A stretch of 64,000 nt of DNA from Thalassotalea loyana. GTDB lineage: Bacteria > Pseudomonadota > Gammaproteobacteria > Enterobacterales > Alteromonadaceae. This document shows, piece after piece, positions 28,871-38,829 of this stretch (positions are counted from its first letter, which is position 1; each line of letters begins with the position of its first letter). The DNA lies in assembly GCF_030161435.1 (NCBI RefSeq), contig NZ_BSSV01000004.1:1-64000 (forward strand), given 5' to 3'. Made by a program: the position numbers and the translations under genes. The notes under the pieces were generated by a model that saw nothing but the letters and a program-made list of their open reading frames with translations, did not search any database and was not told the origin of the DNA.

Positions 28871-29698
28871 TTACTGGTAAACGAACCAGAGTAACACTAC
28901 ACCGAGTATAAGACGGTATATAACGAACGGCATCATGCCAATCTTATTCACTAAAATTAAGAAATAGTGGATACACGCATAAGCACTAATAAACGCAACA
29001 ATAGCTCCCATACCCATCGCTGACCAATCAACCACTTCATTGCCCGTGATGAGTTTTAACGTCATGTAGCCACCTGCCATTGCGATCGCAGGAATTGACA
29101 TCAAAAATGAAAAGCGTGCTGCATTTTCTCGACTAAGACCAAGCATCAAACCGGCCGTCATTGTAATACCCGAACGTGATGTTCCAGGAATAATTGCTAG
29201 CGCTTGGGCAAAACCAATAATCATTGCTTTCTTGAAAGTAAACGCTTCCAATGGCACGTTTTGTTTCGCTTTAATATCAACAAAACCTAAAAGCAGACCA
29301 AAAACGATCGTTGTTATCGCAATAACCAGTGCAGAACGAAGGTTAGCGTCAATAAAATCGGCACCTAAATACCCAAAAGCGCCAGCAGGAATAGTAGCAA
29401 ATAGTATCCACCAAGCGAGTCGGCCATTGAGTTTTTCTTCGGCGGTTAGTAGCGCGTCATCTTCTTTATTCGGTGTAAGCGTTGCATACCATGCGACAAG
29501 AATATCTCGAATCTCTTTACGAAAATATAAACACACCGCAACCAAGGAGCCAACATGAACCGCAACATCAAACCCCATTCCTTGGTCAATCCAACCTAAA
29601 ATTTGCGATGGCAAAATTAAGTGTGCTGAACTTGATATTGGCAAGAATTCTGTTAATCCTTGAATCAATGCAAGTAAAAATACTTCTAACGTCGTCAT
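28871..29698 (-). CDS. uppP: Undecaprenyl-diphosphatase UppP (BacA)
   Basis: Polytopic membrane enzyme that dephosphorylates undecaprenyl pyrophosphate so the lipid carrier can be reused in cell-wall synthesis; overexpression gives bacitracin resistance. Signatures are the N-terminal [15 protein letters not shown] with its catalytic Glu/Ser/His and the second block [14 protein letters not shown]. Starting at the ATG 29698 gives 275 residues; an upstream TTG at 29713 would overlap folK. Last gene of the folB-folK-uppP run. Confidence 0.94.
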   Translation of the reverse strand: MTTLEVFLLALIQGLTEFLPISSSAHLILPSQILGWIDQGMGFDVAVHVGSLVAVCLYFRKEIRDILVAWYATLTPNKEDDALLTAEEKLNGRLAWWILFATIPAGAFGYLGADFIDANLRSALVIAITTIVFGLLLGFVDIKAKQNVPLEAFTFKKAMIIGFAQALAIIPGTSRSGITMTAGLMLGLSRENAARFSFLMSIPAIAMAGGYMTLKLITGNEVVDWSAMGMGAIVAFISAYACIHYFLILVNKIGMMPFVIYRLILGVVLLWFVYQ

Positions 29699-29703
29699 AA
29701 ACT

Positions 29704-30192
29704 TTATTGCCAATTAAGTGGCACTTTCCTTAGTTGTTGAGTTGTTTTGTCATACGCTTGCCAAAGCGCTTGATAGCTCTGGTTTGTTACAGGGTGCTTT
29801 AGCATTGGCGCTAATTCAGCAAGTGGCCAAAGCACAAATGCATTTCGAGTAATTTCTTCTCTTGGTAATTGAACAGGATCGTTGGTGACAAGATTGTCAT
29901 AAAGCAGTATATCTAAATCTAACGTTCTTGGACTATTTTTCACCGCATCAAAATCTCGACCATGTGAAAACTCAATATCTCGAAGCGTTATTGCTAAATC
30001 CTCGAGAGATAAGTGAGTACTTGCACCTACCACCATATTGTAGAAAACGGGGCCATCAAATCCAATAGATTCACTTTCAAATAATGAAGAAAGACTTAAC
30101 GTGCCAAAGGTCTCTCTAAGCGCATTTAAGCCTTTTATAATATTTATTTCTTTCTCTATATTAGAGCCGATCGAAATATAAATTTGTGCCAT
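29704..30192 (-). CDS. folK: 6-hydroxymethyl-7,8-dihydropterin pyrophosphokinase
   Basis: 162-residue HPPK of folate synthesis; transfers pyrophosphate from ATP to hydroxymethyldihydropterin. The N-terminal [13 protein letters not shown] and the active-site signature [12 protein letters not shown] (metal-binding Asp pair) are clear. It follows folB immediately, the start touching the folB stop, so the two consecutive steps are co-expressed. Confidence 0.95.
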   Translation of the reverse strand: MAQIYISIGSNIEKEINIIKGLNALRETFGTLSLSSLFESESIGFDGPVFYNMVVGASTHLSLEDLAITLRDIEFSHGRDFDAVKNSPRTLDLDILLYDNLVTNDPVQLPREEITRNAFVLWPLAELAPMLKHPVTNQSYQALWQAYDKTTQQLRKVPLNWQ

Positions 30193-30554
30193 TATAAAAA
30201 AGAAGCCTTTGTGCGTTCAATTTCTACGCCGACACTTTGTGCATTGTGCACAGCATTTGGCTTGTGAATTTTCATTTTTAGCCATTCAACGTTGTATTGA
30301 GTGATAATATGCTTCGCTGTTCGTTCGGCTAACGTCTCAAGCAAATCAACTGGGTTATCGTTAGCAAAGCGCTCTATTTCTTGAGAGATTTCAGCATAAT
30401 CCAACGTTTTTGCAAGTTCATCATTTTCAGCCGCAGGCTTAATGTCCCAACCGAGCTCTAAATCAAATACTAACGTTTGTTTAATTTCTTTTTCCCAGTC
30501 ATAGAAACCAATCGTTGTTTGAATTGATAAACCCGAAATAAATACTTTATCCAT
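30192..30554 (-). CDS. folB: Dihydroneopterin aldolase
   Basis: 120-residue enzyme forming 6-hydroxymethyl-7,8-dihydropterin from dihydroneopterin, the step just before FolK. TTIGFYDWEKEIKQTLVFDL matches the conserved N-terminus with the active-site Glu, and LLETLAERTAKHI follows. It heads the folB-folK-uppP run, which is divergent from plsY across a 445-base spacer. Confidence 0.95.
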   Translation of the reverse strand: MDKVFISGLSIQTTIGFYDWEKEIKQTLVFDLELGWDIKPAAENDELAKTLDYAEISQEIERFANDNPVDLLETLAERTAKHIITQYNVEWLKMKIHKPNAVHNAQSVGVEIERTKASFL

Positions 30555-30999
30555 TTATTATTCTCGATACTGCTATAAGCACAATTTGCACATTATCTTT
30601 TACAGCAGATAATTTGATATAACTAAAAATTGGCATGAGTTTACCATCAATACCAATTACATTAAATATTTGGTCATTCAGCGAGAATTAAAAGGCTTAG
30701 AGGCTAAGCGCTTAATGCAGAAAATGATTATTCCCTTGTTAAATTGAGCAACGACGCATATAAGCCTTTTAAACTAGCCCTTGGGAGCTCGTCAGGAAAG
30801 TGATAACGGTGTAAATTTTTTTGATGAAGAATGACTACACCTACATCAATTTACTTTGTTCTGCTTCCCTGAAGAAGCTCTGAATCGATTAAATATTTAA
30901 TTAAATTGGTATAATACCTAGAAAAACTAGTGTGGGTAAGGATAGAATGGCAAAATGAGTAGCAAACAATCGTTTTTTCGCTAAGGGAGGTTACAAATC
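30555..30999. other. Long structured intergenic region between folB and plsY
   Basis: No open frame of note. It contains a perfect 12-base inverted repeat, TTAAAAGGCTTA (30688-30699) and TAAGCCTTTTAA (30761-30772), enclosing the 10-base palindrome TAAGCGCTTA (30705-30714). Further on, TTGATG (30821-30826) faces CATCAA (30844-30849). A TATAAT at 30910-30915 may serve plsY. The layout suggests a small structured RNA, a MITE-like repeat or a decayed element; nothing known is recognised. Confidence 0.5.
30910..30915 (+). promoter_or_regulatory. Candidate -10 box upstream of plsY
   Basis: Perfect TATAAT, 84 bases before the plsY ATG; no good -35 is visible at the standard distance. A strong AAGGGAGG ribosome site (30983-30990) lies directly before the gene. 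Confidence 0.35.
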
Positions 31000-31614
31000 A
31001 TGTTATTGATTACGATCATCATGTCTATCCTCGCTTACCTGTTTGCTTCTATCTCGAGTGCAATTCTTCTTTGCCAGATGCTCAATCTACCCGATCCTAG
31101 AACGGCGGGGTCAGAGAACCCTGGTGCAACCAACGTACTTCGCCTTAGTAATAAACCAACAGCAGCCATGGTATTAATCTTTGATGTACTTAAAGGGACA
31201 ATACCGGTTTGGAGTGGTTACTTTCTGGGGCTAGAACCTGTTTACTTAGGCGTCATTGCGGTCGCGGCGTGTTTGGGTCATATGTACCCTATTTTCTTTG
31301 ATTTCAAAGGAGGCAAAGCCGTCGCCACAGCTTTCGGTGTCATGTTACCTATCGGATACGACCTTTCGGGTTTATTGATACTGACCTGGATACTCGTCCT
31401 TAAAAAGACAAAATATTCAAGCTTAGCGGCGATAGTAACCGTAAGTCTTGCACCTATTTATACCTATTTACTCAAACCAATTTATGTGTACCCAGTACTG
31501 ATGATTTCAATACTTATTGTCTTCAGACACAAACACAATATTATGAGATTGATTAGAGGTGCAGAACCCAAAGTATCCAAGTCACAAAAAGACGACGATT
31601 TAGGTGCAGAATAA
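31000..31614 (+). CDS. plsY: Acyl-phosphate:glycerol-3-phosphate acyltransferase
   Basis: 204-residue integral-membrane enzyme that transfers an acyl group from acyl-phosphate to G3P, the first step of phospholipid synthesis, working with PlsX. The three cytoplasmic signatures are visible: [12 protein letters not shown], then KGTIPVW, then [14 protein letters not shown]. About five membrane helices. The C-terminus has a polar charged tail. Facing tsaD tail to tail, with a terminator between, a conserved plsY-tsaD neighbourhood. Confidence 0.94.
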   Translation: MLLITIIMSILAYLFASISSAILLCQMLNLPDPRTAGSENPGATNVLRLSNKPTAAMVLIFDVLKGTIPVWSGYFLGLEPVYLGVIAVAACLGHMYPIFFDFKGGKAVATAFGVMLPIGYDLSGLLILTWILVLKKTKYSSLAAIVTVSLAPIYTYLLKPIYVYPVLMISILIVFRHKHNIMRLIRGAEPKVSKSQKDDDLGAE

Positions 31615-31644
31615 AAAAAGCAGAGTTTGAGACTCTGCTTTTTT
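31614..31644. terminator. Bidirectional terminator between plsY and tsaD
   Basis: AGCAGAGT (31619-31626), loop TTGAG, ACTCTGCT (31632-31639), with A and T runs on both sides. Confidence 0.92.
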
Positions 31645-31663
31645 AGTTGTGATTTGTTGTGAG

Positions 31664-32677
31664 CTATACTGAAGGTAGTGTATCTAGAGGCCAACGCGGT
31701 GTTGCTTTAAATGTTAAATCGGCAAAGACACCGGCTTTCAATCGTTGCATACCAGCGTACGCAATCATTGCACCATTATCGGTACAAAACTCTGGGCGCG
31801 GATAAAAGACTTTACCACCAAGTTTCGCTGTCATTTGATCAAGCTTCTCTCGTAGCGACGTGTTGGCGCTTACACCACCAGCAATAACCAAGCGGTTCAA
31901 GTTACATTGAGTCAATGCTCGCTTACATTTTATCGCCAAAGTATCAACAACGGCTTCTTGAAACGCAAAAGCAATATCAGCTTTTGTTTGCTCCGTTTGT
32001 TCTTCTTTCGCAATCGTATTTGCTGCAAACGTTTTTAAGCCAGAAAAGCTAAAATCCAATCCTGGTCGATCGGTCATAGGACGTGGGAACTTAAATCGTC
32101 CCGGCGTACCGTTTTGCGCCATTTTCGCTAGAACCGGTCCACCTGGGTAATCCAACCCTAGCAATTTAGCCGTTTTATCGAACGCTTCGCCTGCGGCATC
32201 GTCAACGGACTCACCCAGTAACTCATATTTACCGATACCATCGACGCGCACTAGCATCGTATGACCACCTGATACTAACAATGCAACAAATGGAAAATCA
32301 GGTACATCATCTTCTAACATTGGTGCAAGTAAATGCCCTTCCATATGATGAACAGGAACCGCAGGCAAATCCCAGCCATAAGCAAGGCTTCGCCCTATCG
32401 AACAACCTACTAATAAGGCTCCCACTAAACCGGGTCCTGCAGTATATGCGACACCATCTAACTCATTTGGTGATATGCCTGCCTCAGCTAAGACTTCTTT
32501 AACTAAAGGAATGGTTTTGCGAACATGGTCACGTGATGCAAGCTCTGGCACTACCCCGCCATAGTCGGCATGAACTTTTATTTGACTATATAGACGATGG
32601 GACATAATGCCCTTTTCTTCGTCGTAAATAGCAATACCAGTTTCATCACATGAGGTTTCGATACCCAAAATTCGCAT
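31664..32677 (-). CDS. tsaD: tRNA N6-adenosine threonylcarbamoyltransferase TsaD
   Basis: 337-residue Kae1/Qri7-family ATPase that installs t6A37 on ANN-decoding tRNAs with TsaB and TsaE. The N-terminal [15 protein letters not shown] and the iron/zinc site HHMEGH ([13 protein letters not shown]) are clear, as is VSGGHTMLV. Divergent from rpsU, the classic arrangement at the head of the macromolecular-synthesis locus. Confidence 0.97.
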   Translation of the reverse strand: MRILGIETSCDETGIAIYDEEKGIMSHRLYSQIKVHADYGGVVPELASRDHVRKTIPLVKEVLAEAGISPNELDGVAYTAGPGLVGALLVGCSIGRSLAYGWDLPAVPVHHMEGHLLAPMLEDDVPDFPFVALLVSGGHTMLVRVDGIGKYELLGESVDDAAGEAFDKTAKLLGLDYPGGPVLAKMAQNGTPGRFKFPRPMTDRPGLDFSFSGLKTFAANTIAKEEQTEQTKADIAFAFQEAVVDTLAIKCKRALTQCNLNRLVIAGGVSANTSLREKLDQMTAKLGGKVFYPRPEFCTDNGAMIAYAGMQRLKAGVFADLTFKATPRWPLDTLPSV

Positions 32678-32894
32678 TTACTTAAACCCTTTAAGCTTTA
32701 TTAACTCTTAATTGAGGCGAGATTTTACCCGTCTTGAAACAAATTAACCAGATTAAAGATGAATTAACTTTACACAACAAGAATAACGGAATAGAATGTG
32801 CCACCCATTTTTGATAGAGCGGGTGAATATCAGGTTTTTAAAACCGAAGATAGTCGCCGAATTATATAGATATATTTCTAAGGTAGAAGGCAAC

Positions 32895-33110
32895 ATGCCA
32901 GTAATTAAAGTAAGAGAAAACGAACCATTTGACGTAGCTTTACGTCGTTTCAAACGTTCATGTGAAAAAGCAGGTATTCTTTCAGAAGTACGCCGTCGCG
33001 AATCATATGAAAAACCAACTTGGGAACGTAAGCGTAAGAAAGCAGCAGCTGTTAAACGTCACGCTAAAAAAGTTTCTAGAGAAAACGCTCGTCGCGTTCG
33101 TATGTACTAA
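32895..33110 (+). CDS. rpsU: 30S ribosomal protein S21
   Basis: 71-residue basic protein, [20 protein letters not shown] at the N-terminus and ARRVRMY at the end. The ATG at 32895 is preceded by AGAAGG; longer in-frame extensions upstream are not part of S21. S21 helps initiation on 30S subunits. First gene of rpsU-yqeY-dnaG-rpoD, 33 bases before yqeY. Confidence 0.97.
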   Translation: MPVIKVRENEPFDVALRRFKRSCEKAGILSEVRRRESYEKPTWERKRKKAAAVKRHAKKVSRENARRVRMY

Positions 33111-33143
33111 TTAACCTTAGTTATATATTGTTGAGAATTGCAG

Positions 33144-33590
33144 ATGTCTCTGCTAGATAAGCTCAAAGACGAAATGAAAGTCGCTATGCGTGCCAAAGAC
33201 AAAGACCGTCTTGGCGTTATTCGCATGGCGATTTCTGCTGTTAAGCAGGCTGAAATCGATAACAAAACCGAACTTGATGATAACGGCATTATCGGCGTAT
33301 TAACCAAAATGGTTAAGCAACGCAAAGAATCAATGACGATGTATCTTGATGGTGGTCGTGATGAACTCGCAGCTAAAGAAGCTGCTGAAGTGAAAGCACT
33401 TGAAGATTTCTTACCACAACCTTTAACTGATGAAGAAATCGAATCAATGATTTCTGATGCTATTGCACAATCTGGCGCTGCTTCTATGGCAGACATGGGT
33501 AAAGTAATGGGTTTACTTAAACCAGCAATGCAAGGCAAAGCAGACTTAGGCGCGGTAAGCGGTAAAGTGAGAGCAGCCTTAAACAACTAG
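33144..33590 (+). CDS. yqeY: GatB/YqeY domain protein
   Basis: 148-residue protein homologous to the C-terminal tRNA-binding tail domain of GatB, the Asn/Gln amidotransferase subunit. MSLLDKLKDEMKVAMRAKDK and the region KVMGLLKPAMQGKADLG are typical. Its exact function is unsettled. It is a frequent insertion between rpsU and dnaG in this bacterial group. The start at 33144 is chosen over an in-frame TTG two codons earlier. Confidence 0.93.
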   Translation: MSLLDKLKDEMKVAMRAKDKDRLGVIRMAISAVKQAEIDNKTELDDNGIIGVLTKMVKQRKESMTMYLDGGRDELAAKEAAEVKALEDFLPQPLTDEEIESMISDAIAQSGAASMADMGKVMGLLKPAMQGKADLGAVSGKVRAALNN

Positions 33591-33613
33591 TTTAATTGCA
33601 GAAACACCTTCTG

Positions 33614-33656
33614 ATAAAGCCGTATTAGCCATAGGTTAATACGGCTTTATTTTTTC
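33614..33656 (+). terminator. Strong terminator between yqeY and dnaG
   Basis: A perfect 14-base stem, ATAAAGCCGTATTA (33614-33627) with TAATACGGCTTTAT (33637-33650), a 9-base loop and a T run. It may act as the attenuating terminator that splits S21 from primase expression. Confidence 0.92.
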
Positions 33657-33762
33657 TATTATAATAATTCAAAATTCTTCTCCCTATCCTCTACATTGAT
33701 CGTATTTAATGTGTAGAATAGGCACACTAAAATTTTCATTTTCAAGGTAAAGATTTTTCTTT

Positions 33763-35523
33763 ATGGCAGGCTTGATCCCACGACAATTTATCGACGACCT
33801 ATTAGCAAGAACGGATATCGTTGAGCTTGTTGATTCACGCGTTCCGCTAAAAAAAGCAGGTAAAAATTACCAAGCGTGCTGTCCTTTTCATACCGAAAAA
33901 TCACCTTCATTTACGGTTAGCCAAGATAAACAGTTTTATCATTGCTTTGGCTGTGGAGCTCATGGTAATGCTATCTCCTTTATCATGGAATTTGATCGCC
34001 TTGAATTTGTTGACGCAATCGAAGAACTCGCCTCATACCATTCACTTGACGTACCGCGTGAAGAATCAAACAAATCACCAGAGCAACAACGCAAAGACAT
34101 CCAAGCTGCCCAGCAACGCAAAGACGATTATGAACTAATGGCGCAAATTAGTCGTTTTTATCAACAGCAACTTAAAGTTGCAGAAGATAAGGACGTCGCA
34201 ATCGATTACTTAAAAGGGCGCGGATTAACTGGCGAAATCGTCAAGCAATTCGGCATTGGTTATATTGCCGATCAATGGGATGGCATGATGAAAGTCTTTG
34301 GTCAATCTAAAGCCTCAAGCCAGCAACTCGTTGATTTAGGCATGGCCATTCAAGGCGATAAACAACGACCTTACGATAGGTTCCGTGGCCGTATTATGTT
34401 TCCTATTCGTGATAAACGCGGGAGGCATATCGGATTTGGCGGTAGAGTATTAGGTGACGGTACGCCAAAATATCTTAACTCACCGGAAACCCGTATTTAT
34501 CATAAAGGTCATGAACTTTATGGCTTATACGAAGCAAAAATTGCCAACAAAAACCTTGATAAACTTGTCGTTGTTGAAGGTTATATGGATGTCGTTGCCC
34601 TTGCTCAGCACGGTGTCGATTATGCTGTCGCCTCATTGGGTACTGCGACGACCTTTGAACAACTGCAGACCATGTTCAGAACAGTGAAAGAAGTCATCTG
34701 TTGCTATGATGGCGACCGTGCAGGTAGAGATGCGGCTTGGCGTGCAATGGAAAATGCATTACCACTGATTCGTGATGGCTACACCTTAAAGTTTATTTTC
34801 TTACCTGACGGTGAAGATCCTGACACTATGGTGCGTGACAAGGGTAAAGAGGCCTTTGAGCAACTATTATCTCAAGCAACGCCATTATCTAAGTTTTTAT
34901 TTGAACATCTGTTATCACGTGTTGATATTAATTCATTGGAAGGAAAGTCCGCACTCGTCGAGATGTTTCAACCCTATTTAGAAAAGTTACCTGAGAGTGT
35001 ACTAAAAGACTCGATGATGACTGAGCTTGCTAACAAGTTTGGCGCAGGCCATGAAAAGCAACTTCAACGTTTATCCAATGCTAATCAATCGACAGCGCAA
35101 CAAGTTGCTCAGCAAAAACCAACAAAAGCAACACCGACACGATTAGCGATTGCTTTATTACTTGAGCAGCCCAGCTTAGCAAGCAAAATGCCTAACCCTC
35201 ATTTACTTGCGCATTTAAACATGCCGGGCATTCCGCTGCTTAATGAAATGATCAACATTACCTCTCAACGACCTGAGATGAACAGTGCACAACTTATCGA
35301 GAATTTTCGTGGTCGAGCTGAAGAAAATCAATTAGCAAAATTGGCTTGTTGGCAACACGGTGTGATGGCGGAAAATGCCGAAGAATTCTTTTTAGATACG
35401 ATTGAAAAACTGTTCAATAGTTTCATTGAGCAGCGCACTGAAGTGCTATTACAAAAAGCTCGAATCGGCGAAATAAACTTGCAAGAAAAGCAAGAACTCC
35501 AAGCTTTACTTAATCAAGGTTAA
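33763..35523 (+). CDS. dnaG: DNA primase
   Basis: 586-residue primase that makes RNA primers at the replication fork with DnaB. The CHC2 zinc-binding residues are at Cys40, His43, Cys61 and Cys64, the same positions as in E. coli. The TOPRIM catalytic core follows, including VVEGYMDVVAL (metal-binding Glu) and CYDGDRAGRDA. The C-terminal DnaB-binding helicase-interaction domain covers roughly 440-586. A terminator precedes the gene and a 257-base spacer with a promoter follows. Confidence 0.97.
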   Translation: MAGLIPRQFIDDLLARTDIVELVDSRVPLKKAGKNYQACCPFHTEKSPSFTVSQDKQFYHCFGCGAHGNAISFIMEFDRLEFVDAIEELASYHSLDVPREESNKSPEQQRKDIQAAQQRKDDYELMAQISRFYQQQLKVAEDKDVAIDYLKGRGLTGEIVKQFGIGYIADQWDGMMKVFGQSKASSQQLVDLGMAIQGDKQRPYDRFRGRIMFPIRDKRGRHIGFGGRVLGDGTPKYLNSPETRIYHKGHELYGLYEAKIANKNLDKLVVVEGYMDVVALAQHGVDYAVASLGTATTFEQLQTMFRTVKEVICCYDGDRAGRDAAWRAMENALPLIRDGYTLKFIFLPDGEDPDTMVRDKGKEAFEQLLSQATPLSKFLFEHLLSRVDINSLEGKSALVEMFQPYLEKLPESVLKDSMMTELANKFGAGHEKQLQRLSNANQSTAQQVAQQKPTKATPTRLAIALLLEQPSLASKMPNPHLLAHLNMPGIPLLNEMINITSQRPEMNSAQLIENFRGRAEENQLAKLACWQHGVMAENAEEFFLDTIEKLFNSFIEQRTEVLLQKARIGEINLQEKQELQALLNQG

Positions 35524-35699
35524 TGCTAAGCTATAGCTAATAACAAGAACAAATAAATCTGCATCTTTCGCAATATCTACGATAATTAAAAAAGTTATCT
35601 TGATCACCGATATTATAGGGTTGTTTTTCACAAATACGCCCCAATATGATTAAGCAAGTTATATTGCCGTTAGTTTTTTAACTGAGCAACAGTTATTCA

Positions 35700-35729
35700 C
35701 TGGCATTTTTATAGTCAGCTGGCTATAAT
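35700..35729 (+). promoter_or_regulatory. Candidate promoter of rpoD
   Basis: CTGGCA (four of six to the -35 consensus), 18 bases, then a perfect TATAAT at 35724-35729, 51 bases before the rpoD ATG. The dnaG-rpoD spacer (35524-35780) is otherwise empty. Confidence 0.6.
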
Positions 35730-35780
35730 GTACGGCTTTATTTGTTCTCAATTTGCAGCCAAAAAGGTGGACACTAGTCA

Positions 35781-37631
35781 ATGGATCAAGCCCCACAATC
35801 TAGACTTAAAGAGTTAATTACCAAAGGTAAAGAACAAGGTTATTTAACTTTTGCAGAAGTTAACGATCACCTGCCACAAGACATTATTGACTCAGACCAA
35901 GTTGAAGATATCATTCGAATGATCAACGACATGGGTATTCAGGTATTTGAAAATGCACCTGATACCGATACGTTAATGATGTCTGAAGCAAACACTGATG
36001 AAGACGCTGCTGAAGCTGCAGCGCAAGCACTTGCTACTGTAGAAAGTGAAATCGGTCGCACTACGGACCCTGTTCGTATGTACATGCGTGAAATGGGTAC
36101 GGTTGAACTTCTTACACGTAAAGGCGAAATTGTTATCGCCAAGCGTATTGAAGAAGGTATTAAAGAAGTACAGCGCAGTGTTGCAGAATACCCGCCAGCA
36201 ATTAACTTCTTACTTGAGCAGTGGGACAACTTTGAAGCTGAAGAAGGTCGTTTAAGCGACATCATCGTTGGCTTTTTAGACCCTGACGCGGAAGATGACG
36301 ACGTTGCAGCGGCTGCTACACACATTGGTTCTGAGCTTTCAGAAGAAGAGTTAGAAGATGAAGATTCAGATTTAGAATCAGATGACGACTCTGAAGATGA
36401 AGAAGAAGTAGATACTGGTCCTTGCCCTGAGCAAGCGCGTGAGAAATTCACCTTATTACGTGAAAAATATGAAGCAGCTAACAAAATCATCTCAGACAAA
36501 GGTCGCGACCATGCTGACGCTCAGTCTGCCATTGATGAATTAGCTGATATATTCAAAGAGTTCCGCATCGTACCAAAAGTGTTTGATCGCCTCGTGAAAA
36601 ACATGCGTGAAGTTATGGACCGTTTACGTGTTCAAGAACGCTTAATAATGAAGCACTGTGTTGTTGGCGCAGGTATGCCAAAAGCAACATTTATCAAAGT
36701 ATTCCCTGGCAATGAAACTAGCTTAGAGTGGTTCGAAGCACAAAAAGCATCAGGTGAAGCATACGGAAAAAAATTATCTGACGTTGAATTAGACGTTGAA
36801 CGTTGTGTTCAAAAACTATCAATGTTAGAGCAAGAAACCTTCTTGAACGTACATGGCATTAAAGACATTAACCGTCGTATGTCAATTGGTGAAGCAAAAG
36901 CTCGCCGTGCGAAAAAAGAAATGGTTGAAGCTAACTTACGTCTTGTAATTTCAATCGCGAAGAAATACACCAACCGTGGTTTACAGTTCTTAGATTTAAT
37001 CCAAGAAGGTAACATTGGTTTGATGAAAGCGGTTGATAAGTTTGAATATCGCCGTGGTTACAAGTTCTCAACTTATGCTACATGGTGGATTCGCCAAGCG
37101 ATTACACGTTCGATTGCTGACCAAGCACGTACCATCCGTATTCCTGTTCATATGATTGAAACGATTAATAAACTTAACCGTATTTCACGTCAAATGTTAC
37201 AAGAAATGGGTCGTGAACCAACGCCTGAAGAATTAGCAGAGCGTATGGTGATGCCAGAAGACAAGATTCGTAAGGTATTGAAGATTGCTAAAGAGCCAAT
37301 CTCAATGGAAACGCCAATTGGTGATGATGAAGATTCGCACTTAGGTGATTTCATTCAAGATGACAGCGGTGAGTTACCAGTTGACTCTGCAACATCTGAA
37401 AACCTTAAGAATGCTACGCACGAAGTACTTGCAGGCTTAACAGCTCGTGAAGCAAAAGTATTACGTATGCGTTTTGGTATCGACATGAATACTGACCATA
37501 CACTTGAAGAAGTTGGTAAACAGTTTGACGTAACACGTGAGCGTATTCGTCAAATCGAAGCGAAGGCATTGCGTAAACTACGCCACCCTTCTCGTTCAGA
37601 ACAACTTAAGAGTTTCTTAGACGGCGAATAA
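35781..37631 (+). CDS. rpoD: RNA polymerase primary sigma factor (sigma-70)
   Basis: 616-residue housekeeping sigma factor. Region 1.1 lies at the N-terminus, region 1.2 is [11 protein letters not shown], and an acidic non-conserved region (about residues 186-213, runs of Glu/Asp/Ser) lies before region 2. Regions 2.3-2.4 are [15 protein letters not shown] and the adjoining DNA-binding helix. Region 4.2 is [17 protein letters not shown]. The sequence is close to E. coli RpoD throughout. A clear terminator follows. Confidence 0.98.
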   Translation: MDQAPQSRLKELITKGKEQGYLTFAEVNDHLPQDIIDSDQVEDIIRMINDMGIQVFENAPDTDTLMMSEANTDEDAAEAAAQALATVESEIGRTTDPVRMYMREMGTVELLTRKGEIVIAKRIEEGIKEVQRSVAEYPPAINFLLEQWDNFEAEEGRLSDIIVGFLDPDAEDDDVAAAATHIGSELSEEELEDEDSDLESDDDSEDEEEVDTGPCPEQAREKFTLLREKYEAANKIISDKGRDHADAQSAIDELADIFKEFRIVPKVFDRLVKNMREVMDRLRVQERLIMKHCVVGAGMPKATFIKVFPGNETSLEWFEAQKASGEAYGKKLSDVELDVERCVQKLSMLEQETFLNVHGIKDINRRMSIGEAKARRAKKEMVEANLRLVISIAKKYTNRGLQFLDLIQEGNIGLMKAVDKFEYRRGYKFSTYATWWIRQAITRSIADQARTIRIPVHMIETINKLNRISRQMLQEMGREPTPEELAERMVMPEDKIRKVLKIAKEPISMETPIGDDEDSHLGDFIQDDSGELPVDSATSENLKNATHEVLAGLTAREAKVLRMRFGIDMNTDHTLEEVGKQFDVTRERIRQIEAKALRKLRHPSRSEQLKSFLDGE

Positions 37632-37651
37632 AGCCTGTCTCTGCAAATAGA

Positions 37652-37678
37652 AAATCCAGCATAAGCTGGATTTTTTTT
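37652..37678 (+). terminator. Rho-independent terminator of rpoD
   Basis: AAATCCAGC (37652-37660), loop ATAA, GCTGGATTT (37665-37673) and a T run, about 20 bases after the stop. Confidence 0.92.
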
Positions 37679-37709
37679 GCCTCGAATAAAGCTAAATGTA
37701 ATTTAACAC

Positions 37710-38828
37710 CTAAAAGTTCGGGTTCCCGTGAGCCGAATTTGTGATAAACGTGTTATCAGTTAAGCTTGCCAAGAAATTAAGTAAATCCGCTTTGTCTTGT
37801 TCAGTTAATTCAAAGCCTTTAACAAATTCACTCTTATAAGGGTTTTGGCGACCGTCACCTTGGTTAATACCTTCAACAATATTCCGACCGCCTGCCGCAT
37901 AAAAATCAATAACTTCTGAAAGTGTCGCAATGCTGCCATCATGCATATATGGCGCGCTCTCGGTTATATTTCTCAATGTTGGAGCGCGAAAGCGTCCGTT
38001 ATCTCTAGCTAACTGTGATATTTCACCCAGCCCGATATCGCTTTTCGGATATCCTTGTTCACCGTGAACGTTATATAGCCCAGTATTATGGAATGGTCGA
38101 CGATCAATAAGCTGCTTTTCATGACTGGTTGATTGAGTAAAATTAAATCCACCATGACAATGATGACACTCTAGACGCTCAGAGAAAAACAGATTCATTC
38201 CACGTATTGCCGACGCAGATAATGCGTTGTCATCGCCTTGATAGGCATATTGATCAAACGGAGAGTTGAGAGAAACCAAGCTCCTAACATAACTGGCAAG
38301 CGCGTTTACAATCAGTTGATAGCTAATCGGCTGTTCAGGAAAGGCTTGTTCAAAAAGCTTGGAATATTTTGGCTGGCGGAATCGAGATAAAACCTCTTCT
38401 TCATGTCCTGTTATCCCCAGCTCAACAGGTGCCTCACCAAACATGGGTATCAATATTTGTTGTTCGAGCGATATCAGACCATCATGTGCCCAAGTCAGCG
38501 TTTTGTTATAAGCGACATTGACGAGTACTTGCGCATTTCGCCTGTGTTTTTGTCCCGTTGATCCCACGGATGTTGGAATTTTCTCGCCAAATGCTGCGCT
38601 TTGTTCATGACAACTACTGCAAGATTGTGTGCGATTAAACGACAGATTGCAATCAAAAAACAATACTCTACCTAACGCCACCTTTTCATCTGACATAGGG
38701 TTATCTATCGGTACTTGGGGCTTTGGAAAGCTATTGGGTATAGGCCATTTGTATGCTTTAGTTTCTTTTTCAGCCTTTTCACATGCGATTAATAAAATAG
38801 ACATGATGACAACAAACACTATTCGCAT
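37710..38828 (-). CDS. mbnH: MbnH-family di-heme enzyme (cytochrome c peroxidase-like lipoprotein)
   Basis: 372-residue exported di-heme protein. The signal peptide ends ILLIAC, lipidated Cys at residue 16. Two c-type heme motifs are visible, CSSCH at 70-74 and CHHCH at 221-225. MauG/CCP-type stretches surround them, for example WAHDGLISLEQQILIPMF and APTLRNITESAPYMHDGS. Family knowledge: MbnH oxidises a tryptophan of its partner MbnP to kynurenine through a bis-Fe(IV) state, creating a copper site. The partner gene lies one base upstream, which strongly supports MbnH over a simple peroxidase. No methanobactin genes are visible in the window. Confidence 0.85.
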   Translation of the reverse strand: MRIVFVVIMSILLIACEKAEKETKAYKWPIPNSFPKPQVPIDNPMSDEKVALGRVLFFDCNLSFNRTQSCSSCHEQSAAFGEKIPTSVGSTGQKHRRNAQVLVNVAYNKTLTWAHDGLISLEQQILIPMFGEAPVELGITGHEEEVLSRFRQPKYSKLFEQAFPEQPISYQLIVNALASYVRSLVSLNSPFDQYAYQGDDNALSASAIRGMNLFFSERLECHHCHGGFNFTQSTSHEKQLIDRRPFHNTGLYNVHGEQGYPKSDIGLGEISQLARDNGRFRAPTLRNITESAPYMHDGSIATLSEVIDFYAAGGRNIVEGINQGDGRQNPYKSEFVKGFELTEQDKADLLNFLASLTDNTFITNSAHGNPNF

Positions 38829-38829
38829 T

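Noticed and set aside
33107-33586. 159-residue frame antisense to yqeY
   Set aside because: Shadow of yqeY with Ala/Ser-rich low-complexity content.
35939-36499. 186-residue antisense frame within rpoD, rich in Ser
   Set aside because: It is the mirror of the acidic, codon-biased region of rpoD and has no ribosome site or independent support.
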